DNA of 64,000 bases from contig CAWIOS010000012.1 of assembly GCA_963837815.1 (NCBI GenBank), positions 682,001-746,000 on the forward strand, read 5' to 3'. Positions 43,291 through 51,176 of this stretch are shown piece after piece (within the stretch, counting starts at the first letter, position 1; each line of letters opens with the position of its first letter). Origin of the DNA: Fen-1273 sp963837815 (GTDB taxonomy: Bacteria > Bacteroidota > Ignavibacteria > UBA10030 > UBA6906). The position numbers were made by a program, and so were the translations under genes. The notes beneath the pieces are model-generated. The model was not told the DNA's origin. It was given only the letters and a program-made list of their open reading frames with translations, and did no database searches.

Positions 43291-43824
43291 TTACTGGATT
43301 ATGAACTTGCTGAAATAGACGTTTGTCAGGACTCCCGCCGGGAGCATTTCACCCACTTTCTGAAAAATCTCTTTCCGGAGCTGTTCTCTCTGGTCGGGCT
43401 TTACAAGTTCATCGAGCCCTTTGCTTGTCAGGATCGTGTTGAGCACGTCGCGCACCTGGACCTCCTTTCTTTCGAGGTCCTTCTCCCGCTCGGCGCCATT
43501 GATCTCGAACCCGACCGTCGTCAGAAGGAATCTCGTCCCATTTGTCCCCGCAGGGTTCACGATGATGTCCTTCACGACGAAAATGCTCTTCGCCTGGTCC
43601 GAGGATTCCTTCGTTTCGGCCGCCTTTGCGGGTTCCGCCTGGGCGGTGCCCTGCGAAGGAGCGACGAACTTCGAGACGAGGAGGTAGACGACGGCGAGCT
43701 GGACCAGGAATACCGGGATGCCGATGATCACGAGCTTCATCGGCGTGGCCCCCTGCGCCGCAGCGGGAGGCGCAGCCTGCGCGGGTTGTTTTGCCTGGTC
43801 AGGGGACAGTATTTCTTTGGCCAT
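43291..43824 (-). CDS. fliL: Basal-body protein FliL
   Basis: This 177-residue protein has an Ala/Gln/Pro-rich cytoplasmic N-terminus, one TM helix (about 28-50, MKLVIIGIPVFLVQLAVVYLLVSKF), and a periplasmic domain with VKDIIVNPAGTNGTRFLLTTVGFEI, ending EIFQKVGEMLPAGVLTNVYFSKFIIQ. It supports stator function. It is the first gene after a sigma-54-like promoter at 43857-43872 and starts the fliLMNOPQR-flhBA run. Confidence 0.93.
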   Translation of the reverse strand: MAKEILSPDQAKQPAQAAPPAAAQGATPMKLVIIGIPVFLVQLAVVYLLVSKFVAPSQGTAQAEPAKAAETKESSDQAKSIFVVKDIIVNPAGTNGTRFLLTTVGFEINGAEREKDLERKEVQVRDVLNTILTSKGLDELVKPDQREQLRKEIFQKVGEMLPAGVLTNVYFSKFIIQ

Positions 43825-43856
43825 TACTCCACCTCAGTATTCATGGCTTCTGGAAG

Positions 43857-43872
43857 GTCAAACCGTGTGCCA
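43857..43872 (-). promoter_or_regulatory. Sigma-54-like promoter upstream of fliL
   Basis: On the minus strand TGGCAC (43872-43867), a 5-nt spacer and TTGAC (43861-43857) match the sigma-54 pattern except A for C in the -12 GC. The predicted start is near 43845, about 20 nt before the fliL ATG at 43824, with a GGTGGAG ribosome-binding site between. Confidence 0.45.
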
Positions 43873-43998
43873 TGACCGGGAGGCGGCGCAGGGGGAATCC
43901 TGGGTGCAAAAGGGCCCGCAACTGGCGATTGTGAAGCGCGATGGCCGAAATGAACGTCGTGCTGGTGGCTAATATCAACCAACTGAAGGGAGACGAAG

Positions 43999-44014
43999 AG
44001 ACCTCCGGAGGTCT
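43999..44014 (-). terminator. Perfect 16-bp palindrome at the end of flbD
   Basis: AGACCTCCGGAGGTCT is a perfect palindrome that begins at the flbD stop codon. In the minus direction it is followed by CTTCGTCTCC, a weak pyrimidine tract, so it may be a partial terminator or mRNA-end hairpin separating the flgE-flbD unit from the separately promoted fliL. Confidence 0.4.
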
Positions 44015-44213
44015 ATTTTCCCCTCCGCATCTGAGGCCGGCACAGACGCCGATAGCGGATCACCTTTTCAATGACTTCGTCAACGGATTCCTTCACAATC
44101 AGTTTCTTGCCGCTCGTCGTCGTTATCATTGTGTCGGGCGTCGATTCAACGAATTCAATAAGCTCGGCATTGACGACGATCTTCTGATTCTGAAGCTTCG
44201 TCAGTTCAATCAT
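44013..44213 (-). CDS. flbD: Small flagellar protein FlbD
   Basis: The protein has 66 residues from the ATG at 44213, chosen because GGAG lies 9 nt upstream; the preceding ATG at 44222 would have no spacing. The MIELTKLQNQKIVVNAELIEFVESTPDTMITTTSGKKLIVKES pattern is that of the FlbD family (distinct from the Caulobacter regulator of the same name). It lies between flgE and fliL as in many Gram-positive and deep-branching flagellar operons. Its function is poorly known. Confidence 0.9.
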   Translation of the reverse strand: MIELTKLQNQKIVVNAELIEFVESTPDTMITTTSGKKLIVKESVDEVIEKVIRYRRLCRPQMRRGK

Positions 44214-44265
44214 GTGTTTCATCTCCGATAGGCGGATTCCCGGATGAGCAGGCCCGTACAACTAC

Positions 44266-44298
44266 GGGGAGGGCCCCCGCACAAAGAGGGCCCCCCCC
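44266..44298 (-). terminator. GC hairpin between flgE and flbD
   Basis: GGGGAGGGCCC (44266-44276) and GGGCCCCCCCC (44288-44298) form an 11-bp stem with one mismatch and an 11-nt loop, starting 13 nt after the flgE stop. The 10-bp word GAGGGCCCCC occurs twice (44269-44278, 44286-44295). No U-tract follows, so it may be a 3'-end stabiliser or attenuating structure that sets hook protein in excess over flbD. Confidence 0.4.
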
Positions 44299-44310
44299 CT
44301 GACAAAACGA

Positions 44311-45567
44311 TTAACGCTTCAGGCTGACGACTTCGTCAAGGAACTGATCGCTCACGGTGATGACCCTGGCGCTTGCCTGGAATCCCCGCTGTGCGGTGAT
44401 CATTTTCGTGAACTCATCCGCCAGGTCGACGTTCGACTGCTCGAGAACGCCGGTTTCAATCGTGGACGTGGTCCCCGGAGCCTCGACGGTTGCGGCCCCG
44501 GAATTCCCCGAGACGGTGAATTCGTTCCCCCCCACGCGGGAGAGCCCTGCGGGGTTGTCGAAGCTTGCAAGCATGATCTGGCCCAGCGTCAGCGTCTTGT
44601 TGTTCGAGAATGCCCCCGTGATCGTCCCGTCGGAATTGATCGAGGTGTTCGTCAATACTCCCGCGGCCCAGCCGTTCTGAGAGAGGGACGTCACCGTCGA
44701 CGTGCCGTCACCTGCAGTCTGCGTTATCCCGCTGTTGTTGCCGGGCACCGTCGCCGAAGCGACCCCGGCATTGATCGCAACGGTCATCGGCAAGCCGCCT
44801 CCCGTCGGGGTGATCGTCACGGGGCTTCCCGTAATGGCATTGAGTGTCCCGTCAGAGTTGAACGCAATCGTTCCCGCGGAGGCCGTCGTGCCACCCGTCA
44901 CCGATGCCGCCCAGGTCCACGCATTGTCACCAGTTTTCGTGAACGTGAGCGTCAGCGAGTGTTTGTTGCCGAGCGAGTCGTATATCTGCTGCGACGTCTG
45001 TGTCGTTCCCCCGACTGCCGTCGTCGAGTCGAGGTTCCCCGCAAAATCCGCCTCTGTCGTCGCCTGGGCCGGAGAGGTCAGGTCCTTCTGTATGATGATG
45101 TCCTGAATGGGGGCACCGGCCGGGATGTTCCCCTGGGCGTCCGCCATCCTCCCCTGCATCACGCCGCCGTTGTCGAGATTGGAGAGCTTTCCCGTTGAAT
45201 CCACCTCGAAGTTCCCGTCTCGCGTGTAGAGAAGCGTTCCCCCCTGATTGACCATGAAGAACGCCGAGCCCTGGATCGCCAGGTTCGACGTGTTTCCCGT
45301 CGACTGGAAACTCCCCTGCGAGACGTCCATATCGATTGAGCCGATCGACATGCCGAGCCCGACCTGTTCCGGGTTTCTCCCGCCGAGCGTTCCAGTCGGC
45401 TGCGAAGAATTCTGCAGAGTCTGGGAGAACATGTCCGTAAACGAGACCTCCCCCTTTTTGTACCCGATTGTGTTGATGTTCGCAATATTGTTGCCGATGA
45501 CGTCCATCATCGTCTGATGATTTTCGAGTCCGGAAACGCCTGCGAAGAGTGATCTGAGGAATGCCAT
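44311..45567 (-). CDS. flgE: Flagellar hook protein FlgE
   Basis: This 418-residue protein has N-terminal LFAGVSGLENHQTMMDVIGNNIANINTIGYKKGEVSFTDM, a D1 segment QGSAFFMVNQGGTLLYTRDGNFEVDSTG, Thr/Ser/Gly-rich middle domains, and the C-terminal LEQSNVDLADEFTKMITAQRGFQASARVITVSDQFLDEVV. It has the length of a typical hook protein. A strong AGGAGGG ribosome-binding site and a 134-nt leader with three hairpins precede it, consistent with high, separately controlled expression. Confidence 0.97.
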   Translation of the reverse strand: MAFLRSLFAGVSGLENHQTMMDVIGNNIANINTIGYKKGEVSFTDMFSQTLQNSSQPTGTLGGRNPEQVGLGMSIGSIDMDVSQGSFQSTGNTSNLAIQGSAFFMVNQGGTLLYTRDGNFEVDSTGKLSNLDNGGVMQGRMADAQGNIPAGAPIQDIIIQKDLTSPAQATTEADFAGNLDSTTAVGGTTQTSQQIYDSLGNKHSLTLTFTKTGDNAWTWAASVTGGTTASAGTIAFNSDGTLNAITGSPVTITPTGGGLPMTVAINAGVASATVPGNNSGITQTAGDGTSTVTSLSQNGWAAGVLTNTSINSDGTITGAFSNNKTLTLGQIMLASFDNPAGLSRVGGNEFTVSGNSGAATVEAPGTTSTIETGVLEQSNVDLADEFTKMITAQRGFQASARVITVSDQFLDEVVSLKR

Positions 45568-45602
45568 GGTACTACCCTCCTGATTGGATATGTTGTGAAT
45601 GT

Positions 45603-45664
45603 GGTCAGGCGTCTGTCGGTCGGCCTGACCGGAGGGGCCTCCTCCCCGCCGGCGCGTGAGCGCC
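45603..45664 (-). repeat. Three successive hairpins in the flgE leader
   Basis: Three perfect inverted repeats lie in a row: GGTCAGGC/GCCTGACC (45603-45610, 45623-45630), GGAGG/CCTCC (45631-45635, 45641-45645) and GGCGC/GCGCC (45651-45655, 45660-45664). In the transcript they precede the flgE ribosome-binding site. They could act in termination/antitermination, mRNA processing or as a protein-binding leader. Confidence 0.45.
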
Positions 45665-45701
45665 GCGGGAGAGGGCCAGCCCGCCGTTGTTTATTATGGT
45701 G

Positions 45702-46091
45702 TTACCCTGCTATCACTGCACTGTCGATGTTCGTAAATACATTCTCCTGCGCCTGCCCCGCATCCATCGCGGTCACCACGGTCCGGTTCCGGACGCTGAC
45801 GATGAAGGCCATGTTGCGAAGAAGGACAAGCGAATCCTGCGCTCCTTTCTCGCCCGCCTTCGTTACCGCGCGGCCCAGCGTGGAGAGATCGTCGCCCGAG
45901 AGCTGTATATTGCGCGATGCGAGTCGGTCCTGCGCGTGCTTCGAGAACTTCAGGTCGTTCAGCTCCTTCTGGAGAAGCCCTTCAAACCCCCCCTCCGCCG
46001 CCACGGCCGCCGGAGAATGCTCCCTGAGCCCGTCGACGCCTCGAGCGGGTATGAACGGAACCTGAACGCCGTTTATGACCGTGTCAGACAC
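45702..46091 (-). CDS. Flagellar operon protein of the TIGR02530 type
   Basis: This 129-residue protein contains FEGLLQKELNDLKFSKHAQDRLASRNIQLSGDDLSTLGRAVTKAGEKGAQDSLVLLRNMAFIVSVRNRTVVTAMD, the pattern of the small protein found between flgD and flgE in many flagellar operons (e.g. Bacillus ylxG neighbourhood). Its exact role is not established, probably in hook assembly. It follows flgD by 10 nt. Confidence 0.88.
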   Translation of the reverse strand: MSDTVINGVQVPFIPARGVDGLREHSPAAVAAEGGFEGLLQKELNDLKFSKHAQDRLASRNIQLSGDDLSTLGRAVTKAGEKGAQDSLVLLRNMAFIVSVRNRTVVTAMDAGQAQENVFTNIDSAVIAG

Positions 46092-46101
46092 AACGATACT
46101 C

Positions 46102-46767
46102 CTAGAGGACTTCGAGAATGTCCGAAAGGTCGATCTCTTCGCCGTCGACGACGAACACTGTACCCGTCGACTTGAACTTGACGCCCGTGACGGTCCCGTA
46201 GATGAACGGTGACGCCGTCAGCGCGGCACCCTGGCCATCCGTGGCACTGACCTGGACCGTATACTGTCCCGCCGCCGCCTGAGCCCCGCCATCGGTGAGT
46301 CCGTCCCACGTGACGTCGGTATCCCCCGCCGTGATCCCGGTGTTGTTTATCGTCCGCACGACATTGCCGTTCTGGTCGAGAATTTTCACCTGCGCCGACA
46401 CGGCCGCCGACGGAAGCGTGTACCCCAGATTCTGATCGCCACTCCCGGCGTAGTTGAACGTCGATGCCGAAGCCCGCACGTCCTTCCCGATAACCGTCGT
46501 GGAAAGGGCGTTGCTGATCGACTGGTTCAGGAGCGAGCTCGCGCTGAGGCTCGATTGAAGTGTCGTGTTGATGTTCTCAAGCTGCTCGACCGACGTAAAC
46601 TGGGCAAGCTGGGAGGCAAACTCCGTCCCATCCATCGGGTTCATGGGATCCTGATTCTGGAGCTGAGAGACGAGCAGCTTCAGAAAATCATCCTGTCCCA
46701 TCACCGTCTGTCCCGTCGTCGACGCGGGAAACTGCGTCGGACCAATGCCCTGCACCGATGCTGCCAT
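46102..46767 (-). CDS. flgD: Hook cap protein FlgD
   Basis: This 221-residue protein has an N-terminal MGQDDFLKLLVSQLQNQDPMNPMDGTEFASQLAQFTSVEQLENIN, which defines FlgD. A C-terminal FlgD Ig/tudor-like region (about 85-215) has VKILDQNGNVVRTI and TWDGLTDGGAQAAAGQYTVQVSA. It caps the growing hook and is later discarded. It follows fliK by 12 nt. Confidence 0.96.
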   Translation of the reverse strand: MAASVQGIGPTQFPASTTGQTVMGQDDFLKLLVSQLQNQDPMNPMDGTEFASQLAQFTSVEQLENINTTLQSSLSASSLLNQSISNALSTTVIGKDVRASASTFNYAGSGDQNLGYTLPSAAVSAQVKILDQNGNVVRTINNTGITAGDTDVTWDGLTDGGAQAAAGQYTVQVSATDGQGAALTASPFIYGTVTGVKFKSTGTVFVVDGEEIDLSDILEVL

Positions 46768-46779
46768 CGCCGTTTCTCC

Positions 46780-48759
46780 TTACATTATGAGTTCGATCGT
46801 ATTGTAGCCCATATCTTTCGCTCCCTGGTACGTCTCCGCGTCATCGTCAGAGACAAAGCGCCTCCCGTTTTTCCGGTCCGTTCTCCCGTCGCCCGATCCT
46901 GCTCCGTCCCCCTGCAACGATTGGCCGGGAAGCATGACGTCAATCCGCTGAACCTCGATGCCGTGTTCCTGCAGCGCGGCGCGGAGCTGCGGCATATGGG
47001 CTTCGAGCGCCGACTTTACGACCTGTTGCGAGACATCGATCTGCGCCTGCATCCTGGAATCTTCGACGCGCACGCTGAGCTGCACGTCACCGAGAGATGG
47101 GGGTTTCAGCGTCATGCGGATCTCGGACGTGGTCCCGTCCACCTGGAGCTTCAGGTTCCGCACAACCTGCTCCGCTATTCTCGCCGAGACCTCTCCCGGA
47201 AGCGGCGCGTACGGTGCAGGGAGCTCCCTCACGGGAGCCGCAGGAGAATTCGGGGCCGCTTTTTCGGCAATAACCGGGGGGCCGAGAGAACCCTGTCCTG
47301 ATCGAATCGCCACGGGATCGACCTGTTCGCGCACGGCGGAATCCGTTGCCGGCGCAACCGGGGGATCCGGCTGCCTGTCATTCGCCGGCTTCTTTGCCTG
47401 GAGTGCATCAGTGTCCGTCACCGCGGCCGTGGCGCCGCGTTCCCCGTCACCGGTGCTGACAACGGAGGGTGAGGGACCGTCCTGCGCGTCCGCATTGGGA
47501 TCGGCAGTGTTCGCGCCGTTCCCTGAAAGGACTCCCATCACATTTCTGACAACGTCCGCAAAAAATCCCGGAGACGGAGCGGCAGCAGATGTTTCGTCCG
47601 CCGCGGTGCTCTTCTCAGTGTCCTGCGAGTCATCCGACATGCGCCGGAGGATTCCACTTTCCCTCGAGAATTGCCCGCCGGTCGTGCGGGGGAGAATCGA
47701 AGGGTCGATTTCGCCGGGAGGGGGAGTCTCGACAGCCGGCATCGCCGCGAGCGAAGGCGCCGCGGAAGAGGTCTGGGTCGCTTGCGTGCGCACATTGACC
47801 GGACCGCCCGCGGGAGGCGTCGCCACGGACTCCGGCGCCGGATCTTCCACCGGGACCGGCACGACCTCATCGATCGATGCCCGGAGGTCCGGGAGAATGA
47901 ACGGCGAATCTGAGACCGGATCTCCCTTCAGGTCCGGGGTGACCACACCGGTCGATGCGTGGAGCCCCGGGAGCGGCAAATCCGATGAATCCGCGTTCAC
48001 CGCAGCCGAATCAACCACACCCCCGGACCTGGGAGGCATCGACATGGCCGCATTCCCGGAGAGGACAATGTTCTTGAATATCGATGCGAGCGTGTTCCCG
48101 CCCGAACCTGGGGTCAGGGGGATCAAGGAGGGACCCGCCGGTTTCACAGGATTCGCACTCTGCGCCGTGAGAGCGTTTGCGGCCGCAGGATTCGCATCCG
48201 TACCCCCGGGTCCGGTGCCCACCGCCGGTGTGGCGAAAGGTCCGGGCATCCCCGCCACGCCTGAACCTGCATCCTCCACTCCCTGCGCGTCCGCCGGCAT
48301 CAAGTCCGCATCCACGGAAGATCCGGCGGTGAGGACGCCGGGGACGGGACCGCCGGTTCCGGCCGCCGGAACAGTCACCAGCGGAGTGATCTGCAGAACA
48401 ACGGCCTGCGGCGCCTGTTGAACGGAAAGGGAACCTTTTCCCCGTCCCCCAGGGGATCCCTTACTCTGGCGGGACACAGGCCCATTTTTCCCCGGAGCAA
48501 CCGGTCCCGATACGGGGGGGTCCGAGAGACCAAACCCTGAAAGCGGGCTGGCATGAGTGTCCGTGAGACCTGCCCGGGAGAGCGGACCGGCAGGAACGCC
48601 CGCGCCGTCCGTCTTCCCCCCGAGGTTTCCGAGCAACTTCTGAATCAGCGCGGCAAACAGATTGACGGGTCCGGATGGGGAAGTGTTTCCGTTCCCGGGT
48701 GACTGCGCCGCGGGCGACGGGAACCCGGCGGAAGGAAGCAGACTCTTGAGATTGATCAT
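46780..48759 (-). CDS. fliK: Hook-length control protein FliK
   Basis: This 659-residue protein is long and Pro/Ala/Gly/Ser/Asp-rich over the first 520 residues, as expected for a molecular-ruler N-domain. The C-terminal Flg_hook domain (about 535-625) has LKLQVDGTTSEIRMTLKPPSLGDVQLSVRVEDSRMQAQIDVSQQVVKSALEAHMPQLRAALQEHGI. The N-domain is longer than in enterics (405 aa), which might mean a longer hook, since ruler length scales with it in known systems. It overlaps the motE-like gene by 4 nt. Confidence 0.93.
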   Translation of the reverse strand: MINLKSLLPSAGFPSPAAQSPGNGNTSPSGPVNLFAALIQKLLGNLGGKTDGAGVPAGPLSRAGLTDTHASPLSGFGLSDPPVSGPVAPGKNGPVSRQSKGSPGGRGKGSLSVQQAPQAVVLQITPLVTVPAAGTGGPVPGVLTAGSSVDADLMPADAQGVEDAGSGVAGMPGPFATPAVGTGPGGTDANPAAANALTAQSANPVKPAGPSLIPLTPGSGGNTLASIFKNIVLSGNAAMSMPPRSGGVVDSAAVNADSSDLPLPGLHASTGVVTPDLKGDPVSDSPFILPDLRASIDEVVPVPVEDPAPESVATPPAGGPVNVRTQATQTSSAAPSLAAMPAVETPPPGEIDPSILPRTTGGQFSRESGILRRMSDDSQDTEKSTAADETSAAAPSPGFFADVVRNVMGVLSGNGANTADPNADAQDGPSPSVVSTGDGERGATAAVTDTDALQAKKPANDRQPDPPVAPATDSAVREQVDPVAIRSGQGSLGPPVIAEKAAPNSPAAPVRELPAPYAPLPGEVSARIAEQVVRNLKLQVDGTTSEIRMTLKPPSLGDVQLSVRVEDSRMQAQIDVSQQVVKSALEAHMPQLRAALQEHGIEVQRIDVMLPGQSLQGDGAGSGDGRTDRKNGRRFVSDDDAETYQGAKDMGYNTIELIM

Positions 48760-49352
48760 TGCATTGTCCTCATCATGCGGGCGGCCCGTTCCGGGTCCAG
48801 CGCGCTCAGAATTTTCGCAGCCTGGCGTTTCTTGACGCTGAGGAGAACCGCCTTCACCTCCCTGTCGTCGAGCCCCTTGAGTATGCGCACCGCCTGCTCC
48901 GCGGGCATTGTTTCGATCATCTTGGCAAAGGATTTCGAATCTTTCGCGCGCGTGCTGTCGGAACCGGCGTGCATTCCCGTGCTGTCGGAACCGGCATGCC
49001 CGGGGCCCTTCGCCGTAAGCTGTTCTATCATTTTCCTCTGTTCGTCGACACGGACGGCAAGCGTCCTTATGCTGTCGAGGAGCGACGCCCGGTCCTCCTT
49101 CCCCGTCACTGGGGACGGGGCTCCGCGGACCGTGGAATCGGACTTCACCTCCACGGAGTCGGTTTTCTGAGCGACCGGCTGCGGAGGAAGCGGGGACTTC
49201 GTGCGCAAAGTGTCCCTGAGCGCCGCCGGCTGGGCCGGTTTCGGCGCCACGCCGAGGAGCTGCGGCCTGAAGAAATAGACCGCGCAGATGATTGCAATCG
49301 CCCCCGCGAGGGTCCCCGTCATGAGCAGTACGTACGGCAGCACCGCTTTCAT
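48756..49352 (-). CDS. MotE-like protein (MgtE N-domain type)
   Basis: This 198-residue protein has one N-terminal TM helix (about 5-28), a Pro/Ser/Thr-rich region with a coiled-coil part (ASLLDSIRTLAVRVDEQRKMIEQL), and a C-terminal helical domain (about 135-198) with FAKMIETMPAEQAVRILKGLDDREVKAVLLSVKKRQAAKILSALDPERAARM. The last is the MgtE N-terminal/FliG-like armadillo fold of MotE proteins, which chaperone stator components in some bacteria. It lies between fliJ and fliK, as in related clusters. Confidence 0.8.
   Translation of the reverse strand: MKAVLPYVLLMTGTLAGAIAIICAVYFFRPQLLGVAPKPAQPAALRDTLRTKSPLPPQPVAQKTDSVEVKSDSTVRGAPSPVTGKEDRASLLDSIRTLAVRVDEQRKMIEQLTAKGPGHAGSDSTGMHAGSDSTRAKDSKSFAKMIETMPAEQAVRILKGLDDREVKAVLLSVKKRQAAKILSALDPERAARMMRTMQ
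48951..49002 (-). repeat. 27-bp tandem duplication in the motE-like gene
   Basis: A 27-bp unit starting CGTGCTGTCGGAACCGG at 48951 is repeated at 48978, encoding the nonapeptide HAGSDSTGM followed by HAGSDSTRA. It is in frame and lies in the low-complexity linker, so it is likely a recent slippage duplication. Confidence 0.7.
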
Positions 49353-49355
49353 TCG

Positions 49356-49790
49356 TTATTGTCCCGTCTTCGTCCGTTGCGCAAGCACGTCAATCACCCG
49401 TTGCGCCTTCCTGTCGACTTCCTTTGCCTGTTCGGTCTGCCGCTTTTCTTCGATCTTCGCGATCATTTTCTGTGATTGCGTCTTTTCCACGAGCTCCACC
49501 CGCTTGGAATCCTCCTGATCGCTCACCGTTTGCACTGTCTGCTGCTGGTCTTTGATCTGGCGGGAAAGGCTCTGCAGAAATGCCTGGCTCGTCTGAAGAT
49601 CGCGCGCGCGCGATTTCATCTCCCTCGCCGCGTCGCTCATCGCCGAACTCTTCTGGTCCTGCAGGTCGTCCAGGGTCCCCTGTTCCTCGTCCTTCTTCAC
49701 CCTGATCTGCGCGAGCTCTTTCTGAGCGCTCTTTACCTGGATATCCTTGACCCTGAGAACTGTCTGCAGCCGCGACGGTCCAACCTGCAT
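49356..49790 (-). CDS. fliJ: Flagellar export protein FliJ
   Basis: This 144-residue, almost wholly coiled-coil protein is rich in Gln/Lys/Asp: LQTVLRVKDIQVKSAQKELAQIRVKKDEEQGTLDDLQDQ at the N-terminus, and QKMIAKIEEKRQTEQAKEVDRKAQRVIDVLAQR near the C-terminus. FliJ is the stalk of the FliI export ATPase. Low sequence conservation is normal. It is assigned with support from its place right after fliI. Confidence 0.88.
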   Translation of the reverse strand: MQVGPSRLQTVLRVKDIQVKSAQKELAQIRVKKDEEQGTLDDLQDQKSSAMSDAAREMKSRARDLQTSQAFLQSLSRQIKDQQQTVQTVSDQEDSKRVELVEKTQSQKMIAKIEEKRQTEQAKEVDRKAQRVIDVLAQRTKTGQ

Positions 49791-49805
49791 TCGTAGCCTC
49801 CCTAG

Positions 49806-51176
49806 TTACGCTGTTCCTGCACGGGCGATCAGCTCGAGAAGCCGCCCGATGCTTCCGTTGAAATCCGCCTTTTCCCCCGAATCCTGACGAAGGAACTCCT
49901 TCATTGCCTCCCAGTTCCTTATCGCCCTGTCGATACGCGGATTGCTCCCCTTGACATAGGCCCCGATATTTATCAGGTCTTCGGATTCCCTGTACGTCGC
50001 CATCATATCGAGAAATCTGTGTACCGCCGCGCGGTGCGCCGGTACGGAAACCGCGGGCATGACCCTGCTGATGCTCTCGAGGGGGTCCACCGCAGGGTAC
50101 TGACCGGCGGAGGCAAGCCGGCGTGACAGAACGATGTGGCCGTCCAGTATTGAACGCACCGCGTCCGCCACAGGCTCCGTCATGTCATCCCCCTCAACGA
50201 GGACCGTGTACATCCCCGTGATGCTTCCGTTCCTCGAATTCCCCGCCCGCTCCAGCAGTTTCGGGAGCATCGCGAAGACGGACGGGGTGTATCCCTTTGT
50301 CGTCGGGGGCTCGCCGATGGCCAGTCCCACTTCGCGCTGGGCCATGGCCAGCCGCGTGACGGAATCCATCATCAACATCACATCCATTCCCGCATCCCGG
50401 AAATACTCGGCGATCGTCGTCGCCATGAACGCCGCCTTCAGCCGGATGAGCGACGCCTGGTCGCTCGTCGCCACGATCACCACGGAGCGGCGGAGCCCCT
50501 CGGCCCCGAGGTCCTGCTCCAGAAATTCACTGACTTCCCTGCCCCGCTCCCCGACGAGCGCGATGACGTTGACGTCGGCGCTCGTGTTCCTGGCGATCAT
50601 GCCGAGCGTGACGCTCTTCCCCACGCCGCTCCCCGCGAATATGCCGACACGCTGCCCCTTGCCGATCGTCAGGAGCGCGTCGATGGAGCGGATCCCCGTC
50701 GCCACCCGTTCCGTGATCCGTTTCCGCGTGAGGGGATTGGGAGGAGCGGCGTAGATGGAGCGGACCTCATCTGTGACAATGGGACCCTTGCCGTCCAGAG
50801 GGCGGCCGAGCCCGTCGATCACGCGTCCCAGGAGCTCTTTCCCGACGTTTATCGAGAGGGACCGCCCCGTCGCCACGATTTCGCTCCCGGGACCGACACG
50901 CGAGGCGTCCCCGAGTATCATGGAGAGAACCCTGTTGCTCCTGAAGCCGACGACCTCCGAATGACAGAGATCATGCCCTTCGCGCGACTTGATCATGCAC
51001 ACGTCGCCGAGAGCGCAATTCGGCCCGACGGACTCGATCACAAGGCCGATGACCTGTTCAACCTTCCCGTTCACCTTCAGGAGGTCGACCTGGTCGAGAC
51101 GCGTGAGGTATGCCTCAAGCGTCCCCGATGATGCGTGGAGTTCCGTGCTTTCGATGATGTCCGGCATCGCGTTCAT
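49806..51176 (-). CDS. fliI: Flagellum-specific ATPase FliI
   Basis: This 456-residue protein has Walker A IFAGSGVGKSVTLGMIA, an ALVGERGREVSEFLE block and Walker B-type VMLMMDSVTRLAMAQREVGLAIGEPPTTKGYTPSVFAMLPKLLERAGN. It energises and orders protein export. It overlaps fliH by 4 nt. Confidence 0.97.
   Translation of the reverse strand: MNAMPDIIESTELHASSGTLEAYLTRLDQVDLLKVNGKVEQVIGLVIESVGPNCALGDVCMIKSREGHDLCHSEVVGFRSNRVLSMILGDASRVGPGSEIVATGRSLSINVGKELLGRVIDGLGRPLDGKGPIVTDEVRSIYAAPPNPLTRKRITERVATGIRSIDALLTIGKGQRVGIFAGSGVGKSVTLGMIARNTSADVNVIALVGERGREVSEFLEQDLGAEGLRRSVVIVATSDQASLIRLKAAFMATTIAEYFRDAGMDVMLMMDSVTRLAMAQREVGLAIGEPPTTKGYTPSVFAMLPKLLERAGNSRNGSITGMYTVLVEGDDMTEPVADAVRSILDGHIVLSRRLASAGQYPAVDPLESISRVMPAVSVPAHRAAVHRFLDMMATYRESEDLINIGAYVKGSNPRIDRAIRNWEAMKEFLRQDSGEKADFNGSIGRLLELIARAGTA

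Noticed and set aside
43870..43935. TGCGGG-N5-TTGCA on the minus strand as a further sigma-54 promoter before fliL
   Set aside because: The -24 GG is GC at the required spacing, whereas the nearer site at 43857-43872 has a perfect TGGCAC.
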